Made by a program: the position numbers and the translations under genes. A DNA stretch of 64,000 nucleotides from Oscillatoriales cyanobacterium. GTDB taxonomy: Bacteria; Cyanobacteriota; Cyanobacteriia; Cyanobacteriales; Microcoleaceae. The notes beneath the pieces are model-generated. The model made no database searches, had not been told where the DNA came from, and was given only the letters and a program-made list of their open reading frames with translations. The stretch's first letter is position 1. Every line of letters begins with the position of its first letter. Shown here one piece after another: positions 36,550 to 44,534 of the stretch. The stretch spans positions 55,533 through 119,532 of the forward strand of contig RDYN01000012.1 of the NCBI GenBank assembly GCA_004293365.1, given 5' to 3'.

Positions 36550-37168
36550 CGGAGTCTTTCAGCAGGAGAATTAGTTGTGGCACAGCAGTTTTAGCTTCTG
36601 CCCGCATACTCCCCAAAACAGAGGCTGCACTGCTACGCACATCTGCATCGGAGTTTTTAAGCAGGGGAATTAGCTGCGGCACAGCAGCTTTAGCTTCTGA
36701 TGGCGTTCCATACTGATACCACTGATACCAGCGATCGCTAATTGTTTCTAGCACAGCAGCAGCGCGGCGACGTACCCGCACATCTGAGTCTTTCAAGGCT
36801 TTGACAAGGGCTGGAATAGCAGGAACATCAATTTTTTCGAGAACCTTAGCAGCACTCTGGCGGACTTGCAAATTCTCATCCTGCAAAGCTTCAATCAAAG
36901 CAGGGATAGCTGGTTCACCTATTTTTCCTAACTTCTCAATAGCTGCATCAAGTTCCCTTTCATCGTTAGTCTTTAACTTCTCAATGAGGGAGGCAATCTC
37001 TTTGGGATTAGCCTTGGATGCGCGCAGGTTTTCAGCAGCAGCATTGCGAATCAACAGCAAAGGGGATGTGAAAGATAGAAACGAGAGGGCAATTACGGCA
37101 ACTAATCTTTGTCGGTAGTGCTTCGTCATGGGCCAGAATCCTTGTATTTGATGAGCTGCCTCAGTCAT
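36509..37168 (-). CDS. N-terminal part of the HEAT/NACHT gene, ending at a frameshift
   Basis: The first 219 codons encode a signal peptide (RLVAVIALSFLSFTSPLLLI, preceded by KHYRQR) and HEAT repeats (IPALIEALQDENLQVRQSAA, IPALVKALKDSDVRVRRRAA, VPQLIPLLKNSDADVRSSAA). The frame is lost at a 25-bp tandem duplication (36518-36542 and 36543-36567). With one copy removed the protein reads LLLKDSDAEVRSSAAFALG and joins the next frame exactly. The full protein would be about 1,050 residues. The start may be Met-1 or the Met before TKHYRQR (37129). Confidence 0.8.
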   Translation of the reverse strand: MTEAAHQIQGFWPMTKHYRQRLVAVIALSFLSFTSPLLLIRNAAAENLRASKANPKEIASLIEKLKTNDERELDAAIEKLGKIGEPAIPALIEALQDENLQVRQSAAKVLEKIDVPAIPALVKALKDSDVRVRRRAAAVLETISDRWYQWYQYGTPSEAKAAVPQLIPLLKNSDADVRSSAASVLGSMRAEAKTAVPQLILLLKDSDADPAERLRCRGA

Positions 37169-37321
37169 TTGAATTATTGTATCTACATTCTCATCAAATT
37201 GGTTTTCTGAATCCGGGCGATCTAAATTTGTGCTTGTCAGCGGTGAAATCGATCGCCCTAAATCCTGCTTAAAAAGCGGGATTTTAACAACATTCCGGTT
37301 TGTCCATTAAAAAACAATTTT

Positions 37322-37570
37322 TTACGTGTAACTCTTGCTCGGAATTTGAATATATGAATCCGGCATTTCATGCTGCTGGTGAATAGCAAAGAAACAGCGC
37401 TCAATTTCTTTAAGAACTGCTGCATCATAATAAATCATGCCACAATCCAGACAAATCTCAACAGGCGTGTTAGGAACTAGCAAGTATTTACCTTGATAAC
37501 TGTAAAGGTAATTGATTTTACGTTCCTCATAGCGGTTGCTATCACAGGTATTGCATCGAATTTCTCGCAT
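37322..37570 (-). CDS. YgiT-type zinc-finger protein (antitoxin-like)
   Basis: The 82-residue protein has two CxxC pairs (IRCNTCDSN and EICLDCGMIYYDAAVLKEIE), the mark of YgiT/MqsA-type zinc domains, but it lacks the C-terminal helix-turn-helix of MqsA. It follows the DUF4258 gene by four bases. DUF4258 plus YgiT-type finger is a recurrent toxin-antitoxin-like pair. Confidence 0.85.
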   Translation of the reverse strand: MREIRCNTCDSNRYEERKINYLYSYQGKYLLVPNTPVEICLDCGMIYYDAAVLKEIERCFFAIHQQHEMPDSYIQIPSKSYT

Positions 37571-37574
37571 GGGT

Positions 37575-37874
37575 CTATCCTCTAGTTCTAGGGTTAATAA
37601 AATTTGGGAGACTGGGAATATATACAGTTATAATTGCTACTCTTTCACCGCGCCAACCACAGACTATATGAATAGGAATCTCACCTGCATAACCTAATAT
37701 TAGACAACTTTCACCTCGACCAGTGTTAGGATATTGCTCAAGAATCTCTCCGTTGAGTAAAGCTTCCTCAACCTGAGTAAAGGTTAAGCCATCAGCCTGA
37801 CGCTCGATATCTCCATGAGCTGTGTAAACATACAGATTTTGGCGAATTCTTGCTTGAATTTCCTCTGCTTTCAT
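37575..37874 (-). CDS. DUF4258 protein (toxin-like)
   Basis: The 99-residue protein fits DUF4258, a RelE-like fold: IRQNLYVYTAHGDIERQADG, FTQVEEALLNGEILEQYPNT, SCLILGYAGEIPIHIVCGWR and a closing ITVYIPSLPNF. The HGxxR (HGDIER) and VCG blocks are conserved. It overlaps the DUF433 gene by four bases and is followed by the YgiT-type protein. The probable role is a toxin, possibly an mRNA interferase, held by one of its neighbours. Confidence 0.85.
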   Translation of the reverse strand: MKAEEIQARIRQNLYVYTAHGDIERQADGLTFTQVEEALLNGEILEQYPNTGRGESCLILGYAGEIPIHIVCGWRGERVAIITVYIPSLPNFINPRTRG

Positions 37875-38134
37875 TTGCCAGCTTCCACCAATAGAGGTTC
37901 GATACGCTCGTGACTAACCAGTCGGTGAGCATAAACTAGACAAGCCTGAATATCTTCTCTTTCTAGCCAAGGATAGCCTTCTAAAATAATTTCTGGAGTG
38001 TCGCCAGCGGCTAACATTCCTAGAATATGCTCAACTGCCAGACGGCGACCCCGAATAATCGGTTTTCCGTTAAATATTTGGGGATTTACTGTGATTCGTT
38101 CTAAGAGTTTTTGAGCATCCATAATTTGAGGCAT
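37871..38134 (-). CDS. DUF433 protein (antitoxin-like)
   Basis: The 87-residue DUF433 protein has the full family pattern: ERITVNPQIFNGKPIIRGRR, LAVEHILGMLAAGDTPEIIL, EGYPWLEREDIQACLVYAHR. It is the first gene of a three-gene operon with DUF4258 and YgiT-type proteins (four-base overlap). It may be an extra antitoxin or a DNA-binding regulator of the set. Confidence 0.88.
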   Translation of the reverse strand: MPQIMDAQKLLERITVNPQIFNGKPIIRGRRLAVEHILGMLAAGDTPEIILEGYPWLEREDIQACLVYAHRLVSHERIEPLLVEAGK

Positions 38135-38165
38135 AATTAGATATCTTATATTCTATCATTTGTTT

Positions 38166-38972
38166 ATGATTTCCGAACCACTTACCCTCTCAAAAAGCAG
38201 TCCCGTCTTAGAAGCCCAAGGATTAACTCGCCGCTTTGGCGGTTTAGTTGCTGTGAACGACGTATCTTTCACAGTTCAAAAACACGAGATTTTTGGATTG
38301 ATCGGCCCTAACGGCGCTGGCAAGACCACCCTATTTAATGTAATGACTGGACTGATACCTGCTTCTAGTGGCAATCTGATTTATCAAGACGAAAATATTT
38401 CTAAATTGCGGCCTTATCAAATTGCGAATAAAGGTATGGCGCGCACTTTTCAAAATATTAGGTTGTTTGGGGAACTTTCGGTGTTGGAGAATGTGGCGAT
38501 CGCCCGACACATCCACAGCCGATCGCAAAATCCAGTATTATCGCTACTATCGGGGATTTTCGGCTTACCAGAATCTAACGCAATGGAACGCAAAACCCAG
38601 CGGAAAGCCCTGGAATTCTTGGATTTGGTCGGTTTGGGCGATCGCGCGCAGGAACAAGCCAAAAACCTGCCCTACGGCGATCAGAGGCGCTTAGAAATCG
38701 CCCGCGCCTTAGCCCTAGAACCGACAATCTTGCTGCTAGATGAACCAGCGGCGGGGATGAATCCTGCGGAAAAGCACAAGTTGAGTGAATTTATCCGGGA
38801 AGTGCGCGCACAATTCAATTTAACTGTAATATTGATCGAGCATCACGTACCGCTGGTGATGGGATTGTGCGATCGCATTGCTGTGCTACATTTTGGTCAG
38901 CTAATTGCCTTGGGTGAACCTGCGATTGTTAGGAATAATCCTGCTGTAATTGAGGCTTATTTGGGAGATTAA
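38166..38972 (+). CDS. Branched-chain amino acid-type ABC transporter ATPase (LivG family)
   Basis: From the ATG at 38166 the protein has 268 residues. It has Walker A ([20 protein letters not shown]), Q-loop region ([20 protein letters not shown]), signature ([15 protein letters not shown]) and Walker B ([15 protein letters not shown]), with the LivG-type C-terminus ([20 protein letters not shown]). In cyanobacteria the N-I neutral amino acid system (NatABCDE) and the urea system use this type. The partner ATPase lies 390 bases downstream; no permease or binding protein is in the window. Confidence 0.92.
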   Translation: MISEPLTLSKSSPVLEAQGLTRRFGGLVAVNDVSFTVQKHEIFGLIGPNGAGKTTLFNVMTGLIPASSGNLIYQDENISKLRPYQIANKGMARTFQNIRLFGELSVLENVAIARHIHSRSQNPVLSLLSGIFGLPESNAMERKTQRKALEFLDLVGLGDRAQEQAKNLPYGDQRRLEIARALALEPTILLLDEPAAGMNPAEKHKLSEFIREVRAQFNLTVILIEHHVPLVMGLCDRIAVLHFGQLIALGEPAIVRNNPAVIEAYLGD

Positions 38973-38984
38973 AAATAAATAAAA

Positions 38985-39240
38985 TTGATGGCAAATCTGG
39001 CGATTGGAAGGTTGCAAAATAACCCGGCAATTGGAAATCGCGTCTACAAAAACAATGTCCGCCTCCGCGGAATAAGAGTTAGAGTTACATTCTTTTTGTA
39101 AGATAAGCGGGCGATTGAAATCGCGCCTATACATACGATGTCCGCCTGCGCGGACTAAGAGTTAAATCCCACATAAGCCGGCGATTGAAATCGCGTCTAT
39201 ACATACGATGTCCGCCTCTGCAGACTAAGAGTTAGAGTGA
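38985..39240. repeat. Repeat array GCGATTGAAATCGCGTCTAT type
   Basis: Three units of about 75-90 bases contain (G)GCGATTGAAATCGCG, TCTATACATACGATGTCCGC and CTGCGCGGACTAAGAGTTA. Each unit has two short inverted repeats (GCGATTGAAATCGC, CCGC.TC.GCGG). Units differ by several bases, so the array is older than the GTAGTGAGGAC copies. The rest of the gap to the next gene (39241-39361) contains a truncated CAGTCCTC...GAGGACTTTAG arm and no gene. Confidence 0.85.
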
Positions 39241-39361
39241 TATCTTACAGTCCTCTTTAGAGGACTTTAGCTATGAGACAGGGGTTTTTAACCCCTGGCG
39301 GACTGCTGGAAAAACGAGAAAGTTTATTGCGCCTCACAATAAAATTTATAAAACAAAAAAG

Positions 39362-40099
39362 ATGCACAATATCCAACCCAAAACAAAAGAAAACATCCTC
39401 TTAGAACTCAAAAACCTCTGTGTAAATTACGGAGGAATTCAAGCCCTGCAAAATATCAACTTAATCATAAATGCGGGCGAAGTTGTCAGTCTCATCGGGG
39501 CTAACGGTGCGGGAAAAAGTACCACCCTCAGAGCAATTTCTAAAATAGTTAATTTCCGGGAAGGACAAATCATCTACAGCGGGCGCGATATTAGCCGCCG
39601 CCAAGCTCACGAAGTGGTAAAATTGGGAATCGCCCACAGTCCAGAAGGGCGAAGGGTTTTGGCGCAGCAGACGGTGTTGACAAACTTGGAATTGGGTGCT
39701 TATATTCGATCGGACTTCGCAGCCATCAAAACCGATTTAAGTCGCCAATTCGAGATATTTCCGCGCCTTGCCGAAAGGCGGACTCAACTGGCGGGAACCC
39801 TTAGTGGCGGGGAACAGCAAATGCTGGCGATCGCCCGCGCGCTCATGAGCCGCCCGAAACTGCTATTATTAGACGAACCTAGTTTAGGCTTAGCACCCGC
39901 GATCGTCAAAGAAATTTTTGCAATAATCCAAAACCTGCGCTCTACGGGCGTTACAATCTTGTTAGTCGAACAAAACGCGAATTTAGCACTCCAAATTGCC
40001 GATCGGGCTTACGTACTAGAAGCTGGTAACATTACCATCACAGGCATAGCATCAGATTTACTCAACAACGAACAAGTAAAGAAAGCATACTTAGGTTAA
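39362..40099 (+). CDS. Branched-chain amino acid-type ABC transporter ATPase (LivF family)
   Basis: The 245-residue protein is a LivF-type ATPase: Walker A (SLIGANGAGKSTTLRAISKI), GIAHSPEGRRVLAQQTVLTN, signature (GTLSGGEQQMLAIARALM), Walker B (LLLLDEPSLGLAPAIVKEIF) and the end VLEAGNITITGIASDLLNN. It pairs with the LivG-type ATPase upstream to power an amino acid (or urea-type) importer whose membrane parts are encoded elsewhere. The 390-base repeat field between the two probably reflects later expansion. Confidence 0.92.
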   Translation: MHNIQPKTKENILLELKNLCVNYGGIQALQNINLIINAGEVVSLIGANGAGKSTTLRAISKIVNFREGQIIYSGRDISRRQAHEVVKLGIAHSPEGRRVLAQQTVLTNLELGAYIRSDFAAIKTDLSRQFEIFPRLAERRTQLAGTLSGGEQQMLAIARALMSRPKLLLLDEPSLGLAPAIVKEIFAIIQNLRSTGVTILLVEQNANLALQIADRAYVLEAGNITITGIASDLLNNEQVKKAYLG

Positions 40100-40114
40100 T
40101 TCCGACATTTTTGG

Positions 40115-40184
40115 GTTCGTAGTGAGGACTTCAGTCCTCTTCATGAATCCCAAAAATCAGAGGACTCAAGTCCTCACTACAAAC
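40115..40184. repeat. Dispersed palindromic repeat upstream of cobN
   Basis: One copy, GTTCGTAGTGAGGACTTCAG to GGACTCAAGTCCTCACTACA plus AAC, with a 30-base loop. It fills most of the gap between the LivF-type gene and cobN. No cobalamin riboswitch was recognised here. Confidence 0.88.
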
Positions 40185-40216
40185 TTAACTACAAACTTAT
40201 TATAGAGGATAATTTA

Positions 40217-42031
40217 ATGCACAAAATAGCCGCTACGCCCGGAGGTTGGAACCCTCAAGCAGAAGGAGTAATTTTTATTCAGCAAACCCCAGCACCAATC
40301 GTGTTTATTAGTGCTGCTGACACTGACATTCAAACACTCGCGGCCGCCGCATCCAAAATGCCCGCAGAATTTCCCAAAGTGCGGGCCGTAAATCTGCTTC
40401 AATTGCAGCAACAATTAACCATTGACACCTACGCCGAGGAAATTTTAGAACGCGCGGAGGTGATAATCTTAAGGCTGTTAGGCGGGCGTTCTTATTGGTC
40501 TTACGGGTTAGAAGTTCTGCGGGAAACGGTGCAGAAAACTAATGCAGCATTGATTGTGATGCCGGGTGAAGATAGTCCAGATCCGGATTTAATTAGTCAT
40601 TCTAATGTATCGCTGTCAGTGGTAAATCAACTGTGGCGCTATTTCACAGAAGGCGGAGTCCAGAATTTTGTTAATGCACTTAAGTTTGCCGCCGATACTT
40701 GTTTGAAAACTGCTTACAATCCGCCTCTTCCTCAAACAGTTTCTCGGGTGGGAATTTATGATTGGGGCGGGCGCCCGGGGGCGTGTTTTCAAACTGTACA
40801 ACCAGATTCCGATCCCCCTAAATTCCCCCTAATAAGACCAACTTTGACAACTTCTTGCTCCCCCCTTGTTAAGGGGGGCTGGGGGGGATCTCCGGGTTGG
40901 GAAACAGATGCTAAAGGGTACGAAGAGGGCGGGCACGCACCATCCACCGCCCCTACGGTCGGGATTTTATTTTATCGCGCTCATTACTTATCAGGAAATT
41001 TAGCGCCGATCGATGCACTTTGTCAAGCTTTAGTAGAGCGAAATTTGGTACCAGTTCCCGTCTTTGTATCTTCCCTGCGAGAACCGGATTTGCAAGTGGA
41101 ATTGCTGGATTTTTTTAAACCCAAAGACTCCGAACCAATTCAATTACTCATTAATACAACAAGTTTTGCAGTCTCGGGTTTCAACAATCTCGAACCGGAA
41201 CAAAATAGCTTTAAATCCTTAGATGTTCCTATCTTGCAAGCAATCTTCAGCGGTGGCGGTTTGGAACAGTGGGAAACTGAATTGCAAGGACTTTCGCCCC
41301 GCGATGTGGCGATGAATGTGGCATTACCTGAAGTAGATGGTAAAATCATTACTCGGGCTGTTTCTTTTAAAGCTGTACAGACTTGGAACAGCGAATTAGA
41401 AACAGATGTGGTAGGATATGTCGCAGCGGACGATCGCATTTCATTCGTAGCAGACTTAACGGCGAATTGGGTGAAAATGAAACAAACCCCCGCCGCCAAC
41501 AGACGCATCGCCATCATTCTCGCAAACTATCCCACCCGCAACGCCCGTTTAGCTAACGGCGTCGGCTTGGATACGCCCGCTAGTTGTGTGGAAATCCTCA
41601 AGGCTATGCAGGAAGCCGGTTATCAAGTTGAAAACATCCCTGCTAGCGGTAATGAGTTAATTGAACTTCTGACTTCTGGCGTGACAAATGACCCGGAAGG
41701 ACGCGAATTGCAGCCTGTAAATCAATATTTGGATTTGGCGGAATATAAAGAATATTTTACTACTTTGCCGCAGGAAGTACAGGATGGAATTTGTAATAGA
41801 TGGGGGTTGGCGACTGGGGAAGGAAGGACTGAAGTCCTTACTACGAACCTGGGAAGGACTGAAGTCCTTACTACGAACCTGGGAAGGACTGAAGTCCTTA
41901 CTACGAACCTGGGAAGGACTTCCTTACTACGAACCTGGATGCGAAACTGTTTCCGATTCCGGGGATTCAATTCGGCAATGTATTTGTGGGAATTCAACCA
42001 TCGCGCGGATATGAAATTGACCCGAGTTTGA
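40217..42031 (+). CDS. cobN: Cobaltochelatase subunit CobN, N-terminal part up to a frameshift
   Basis: The frame begins MHKIAATPGGWNPQAEGVIF, typical of CobN (ChlH starts differently), and runs through CobN blocks such as APIVFISAADTDIQTLAAAA, GRSYWSYGLEVLRETVQKTN and ILANYPTRNARLANGVGLDT. CobN is the large subunit of the ATP-dependent chelatase that inserts cobalt in cobalamin synthesis. Two repeat clusters lie inside this half: a C-rich one at 40812-40890 (in frame) and a four-copy 30-base one at 41821-41937. The fourth copy lacks four bases, which shifts the frame so that translation stops at 42031. The real frame resumes at once in the next entry. Confidence 0.85.
   Translation: MHKIAATPGGWNPQAEGVIFIQQTPAPIVFISAADTDIQTLAAAASKMPAEFPKVRAVNLLQLQQQLTIDTYAEEILERAEVIILRLLGGRSYWSYGLEVLRETVQKTNAALIVMPGEDSPDPDLISHSNVSLSVVNQLWRYFTEGGVQNFVNALKFAADTCLKTAYNPPLPQTVSRVGIYDWGGRPGACFQTVQPDSDPPKFPLIRPTLTTSCSPLVKGGWGGSPGWETDAKGYEEGGHAPSTAPTVGILFYRAHYLSGNLAPIDALCQALVERNLVPVPVFVSSLREPDLQVELLDFFKPKDSEPIQLLINTTSFAVSGFNNLEPEQNSFKSLDVPILQAIFSGGGLEQWETELQGLSPRDVAMNVALPEVDGKIITRAVSFKAVQTWNSELETDVVGYVAADDRISFVADLTANWVKMKQTPAANRRIAIILANYPTRNARLANGVGLDTPASCVEILKAMQEAGYQVENIPASGNELIELLTSGVTNDPEGRELQPVNQYLDLAEYKEYFTTLPQEVQDGICNRWGLATGEGRTEVLTTNLGRTEVLTTNLGRTEVLTTNLGRTSLLRTWMRNCFRFRGFNSAMYLWEFNHRADMKLTRV
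41821..41937 (+). repeat. Four-copy 30-base repeat inside cobN
   Basis: GGAAGGACTGAAGTCCTTAC plus TACGAACCTG is repeated three times exactly. Being 30 bases, each copy keeps the frame and encodes GRTEVLTTNL. The fourth copy reads GGAAGGACTTCCTTACTACG and lacks four bases (GAAG) at 41920/41921. It is a derivative of the dispersed GTAGTGAGGACTTCAGTCCT family. Confidence 0.92.
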
Positions 42032-44292
42032 ACTATCACGCGCCTGATTTGGAACCTACCCACAATTATCTCGCTTACTATTATTGGCTGCGCGAAAAGT
42101 TGGGAATTGATGCGATTATTCATGCGGGAAAACACGGTAATTTAGAATGGCTTCCCGGTAAAAGTGTTGCATTGTCTAATAAATGTTATCCCGAAGTGGC
42201 ATTGGGCGCGCTGCCGAATTTCTATCCGTTTATTGTCAACGATCCGGGGGAGGGTTCCCAGGCAAAAAGACGATCGCAAGCCGTGATAATCGACCACCTC
42301 ACCCCGCCGATGACTCGCGCCGAACTTTACGGGCCTTTGCAGCAATTGGAAGCCTTAATCGACGAATATTGCGAAGCCCAAAGCTTAGATCCGTCTAGAT
42401 TACCGATGATTCGCGATCGCATTGTAGCCCTCACCAACCAAGAAAATCTAGATAAAGACTTAGGAATCCAACTCAATAAATCTGAGTTTACCGAGTTTAT
42501 CACCCGCACCGACGGTTATCTTTGCGAACTCAAAGAGTCCCAAATCCGCGACGGATTGCATATTTTCGGGCAATGTCCCCAAGGTAGACAGTTGCGAGAT
42601 TTGATAATTGCGATCGCCCGCCATCCTAGCACAAATCGTTCCGGCTTAACCCGCGCCCTCGCCCAAGACTTAAATCTAGATTTCGATCCCTTAACCACCG
42701 CAGGCGATTTAACCGCCGAATTAGAAGAAAAAGCCGCTGAATTAGTAGATGATTTAATCAAAAACATCCGCGTCGATCCGCGTTCATCTGCGCTTAAAAT
42801 AGGAGAAGCAACCCAACAAGAATTAGACTGGATAGAAAACTATCTTTTACCTTCACTCCTCCAAACAAACCAAGAAATTACCAACTTGTTACGCGGCTTA
42901 GATGGACGACACATCCCCAGCGGTGCATCCGGCGCACCCACCCGCGGCAGACCAGATGTATTGCCCACAGGCCGCAATTTTTACTCGGTAGATATCCGCG
43001 CTATTCCCACAGAAACTGCTTGGAGAGTTGGCAGAGTTGCGGCCGAAACTTTAATCGAAAGATACACTCAAGAAAATGGCGAATATCCCAAAACTTTGGG
43101 TTTGTCTGTGTGGGGAACATCGACAATGCGGACGGGGGGAGACGACATCGCGGAAGCCTTAGCATTAATCGGAGTTCAACCAATCTGGGATGGGCCTTCG
43201 CGCCGAGTTGTAGATTTTGAAATCTTGCCTGTTTCTGTTTTGGGGCGGCCGCGCGTTGATGTTACTTTGCGGATTTCTGGCTTTTTCCGCGATGCTTTTT
43301 TTAATTTAATTGATTTGTTTGACTCGGCTGTCAAAGCTGTCGCAGATTTAGATGAACCTGCGGAAGACAATCCTTTAGCAGCACAAGTTCAACAAGAGAT
43401 TTTGGATTGGGAATCGGCTGGTTTGAGTCGGGAAGATGCCCAAGTGCGATCGCAATTTCGAGTCTTTGGTTCTAAGCCTGGGGCTTACGGCGCCGGACTT
43501 CAAGGCATAATTGAAGCTCAAAACTGGACAGACGACAGCGATTTAGCAACAGCTTACATTAATTGGAGCAGTTACGCCTATACAAGCACCTCTACCCCCC
43601 CAACCCCCCCTTGTAAAGGGGGGGCTAATTCCCTTACCCCACCTTTAGAAGGGGGGGCTAAATCTACTTCTTGTCCCCCCCCTTTACAAGGGGGGGTTAG
43701 GGGGGGTGAATGGGGATGTTGTGCACCGGAAGCATTTACACAGCGCCTCAGCCAAATGCAAATAGTTCTGCAAAATCAAGACAACCGCGAACACGATATC
43801 CTCGACTCCGACGATTATTATCAATTCCAAGGCGGAATGACTGCGGCAATTCGCAATTTGCAAGGCAAAAATCCTGAAACTTATTTCGGAGATAACTCGA
43901 TTCCCGAGAATCCGAAAGTGCGGCAACTCAAAGAAGAAATTGCGCGGGTTTATCGCAGCAGGGCGGTTAATCCGAAATGGATTGCAGGGGCGATGCGCCA
44001 CGGTTATAAAGGTGCTTTTGAAATTGCCGCCACGGTGGATTTTTTGTTTGCTTACGATGCTACGGCGAATTGTGTTGAAGATTTTATGTATGAAGGAATT
44101 GCACAGGCTTACATTTTTGATGAAAAAGTGCAGGGATTTATCCAGGAAAATAATCCTTGGGCGCTGCGGGATATGGCGGAAAGATTGTTAGAAGCTCGCC
44201 AGCGGGGATTGTGGGAGAGCGCCGATCGCGATACTCTTGATAAATTGCGATCGATCGCCCTGGAAGCCGAAGCAGTCATCGAATCCAAATAA
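41986..44292 (+). CDS. cobN: Cobaltochelatase subunit CobN, C-terminal part after the frameshift
   Basis: The correct frame is open from the repeat (NLDAKLFPIPGIQFGNVFVG) and continues into the strongest CobN/ChlH blocks: GIDAIIHAGKHGNLEWLPGK, SQAVIIDHLTPPMTRAELYG, GRNFYSVDIRAIPTETAWRV and LGLSVWGTSTMRTGGDDIAE. A third repeat cluster (43591-43710, C- and G-rich) adds about 40 residues in frame (TPPTPPCKGGANSLTPPLEG and following). The C-terminus now reads VIESK, but a second copy of the end at 45980 suggests the ancestral end was VIESRTEIRH. An ATG at 41986 is present, though separate translation of this half is unlikely. Confidence 0.85.
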   Translation: MGIQPSRGYEIDPSLNYHAPDLEPTHNYLAYYYWLREKLGIDAIIHAGKHGNLEWLPGKSVALSNKCYPEVALGALPNFYPFIVNDPGEGSQAKRRSQAVIIDHLTPPMTRAELYGPLQQLEALIDEYCEAQSLDPSRLPMIRDRIVALTNQENLDKDLGIQLNKSEFTEFITRTDGYLCELKESQIRDGLHIFGQCPQGRQLRDLIIAIARHPSTNRSGLTRALAQDLNLDFDPLTTAGDLTAELEEKAAELVDDLIKNIRVDPRSSALKIGEATQQELDWIENYLLPSLLQTNQEITNLLRGLDGRHIPSGASGAPTRGRPDVLPTGRNFYSVDIRAIPTETAWRVGRVAAETLIERYTQENGEYPKTLGLSVWGTSTMRTGGDDIAEALALIGVQPIWDGPSRRVVDFEILPVSVLGRPRVDVTLRISGFFRDAFFNLIDLFDSAVKAVADLDEPAEDNPLAAQVQQEILDWESAGLSREDAQVRSQFRVFGSKPGAYGAGLQGIIEAQNWTDDSDLATAYINWSSYAYTSTSTPPTPPCKGGANSLTPPLEGGAKSTSCPPPLQGGVRGGEWGCCAPEAFTQRLSQMQIVLQNQDNREHDILDSDDYYQFQGGMTAAIRNLQGKNPETYFGDNSIPENPKVRQLKEEIARVYRSRAVNPKWIAGAMRHGYKGAFEIAATVDFLFAYDATANCVEDFMYEGIAQAYIFDEKVQGFIQENNPWALRDMAERLLEARQRGLWESADRDTLDKLRSIALEAEAVIESK
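43591..43710 (+). repeat. C/G-rich repeat cluster inside cobN
   Basis: Several arms of the CCCCCCTTGTAAAGGGGGG type (CCCCCCAACCCCCCTTGTAA, CCACCTTTAGAAGGGGGGGC, CCCCCCCTTTACAAGGGGGG) are placed so that the reading frame stays open. A relative lies at 40812-40890 (CCCCCCTTGTTAAGGGGGGC and GGGGGGATC). This is a repeat family different from the one that broke the gene. Confidence 0.9.
44251..44286 (+). repeat. 36-bp direct repeat, copy 1 (cobN 3' end)
   Basis: TCGATCGCCCTGGAAGCCGA, then AGCAGTCATCGAATCC, matches positions 45980-46015 exactly. Copy 1 is followed by AAATAA (stop), copy 2 by CGCACAGAAATACGCCATTA plus A, which would be a longer cobN end. Confidence 0.95.
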
Positions 44293-44534
44293 TTTTTTAA
44301 CAGGGCTTACGCCCAGAGACTCTAGTTAACCGGATTTGTTCACCTATAGGCATCACTGTAATAGCATATTTTTGCAAAAAATCCGGTTTCAAATGAATCC
44401 TATTTAACTAATATTGTTTAAGTAATCGTCACAAATCCCGATTTATTGACCGTATTGTTAAAAAAAATTACAAGTTATGACCGTTCATTTGGATAGCTGC
44501 TATATTTTAAACTTCTTGAATTGGACTCCAAAAC

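Noticed and set aside
40100..40216. Cobalamin riboswitch before cobN
   Set aside because: The gap is almost filled by one palindromic repeat; no B12-box-like or pseudoknot elements were seen.
40217..44292. Magnesium chelatase subunit ChlH
   Set aside because: The start (HKIAATPGGWNP) and the APIVFISAADTDIQ block are CobN-like; ChlH has a different N-terminus.
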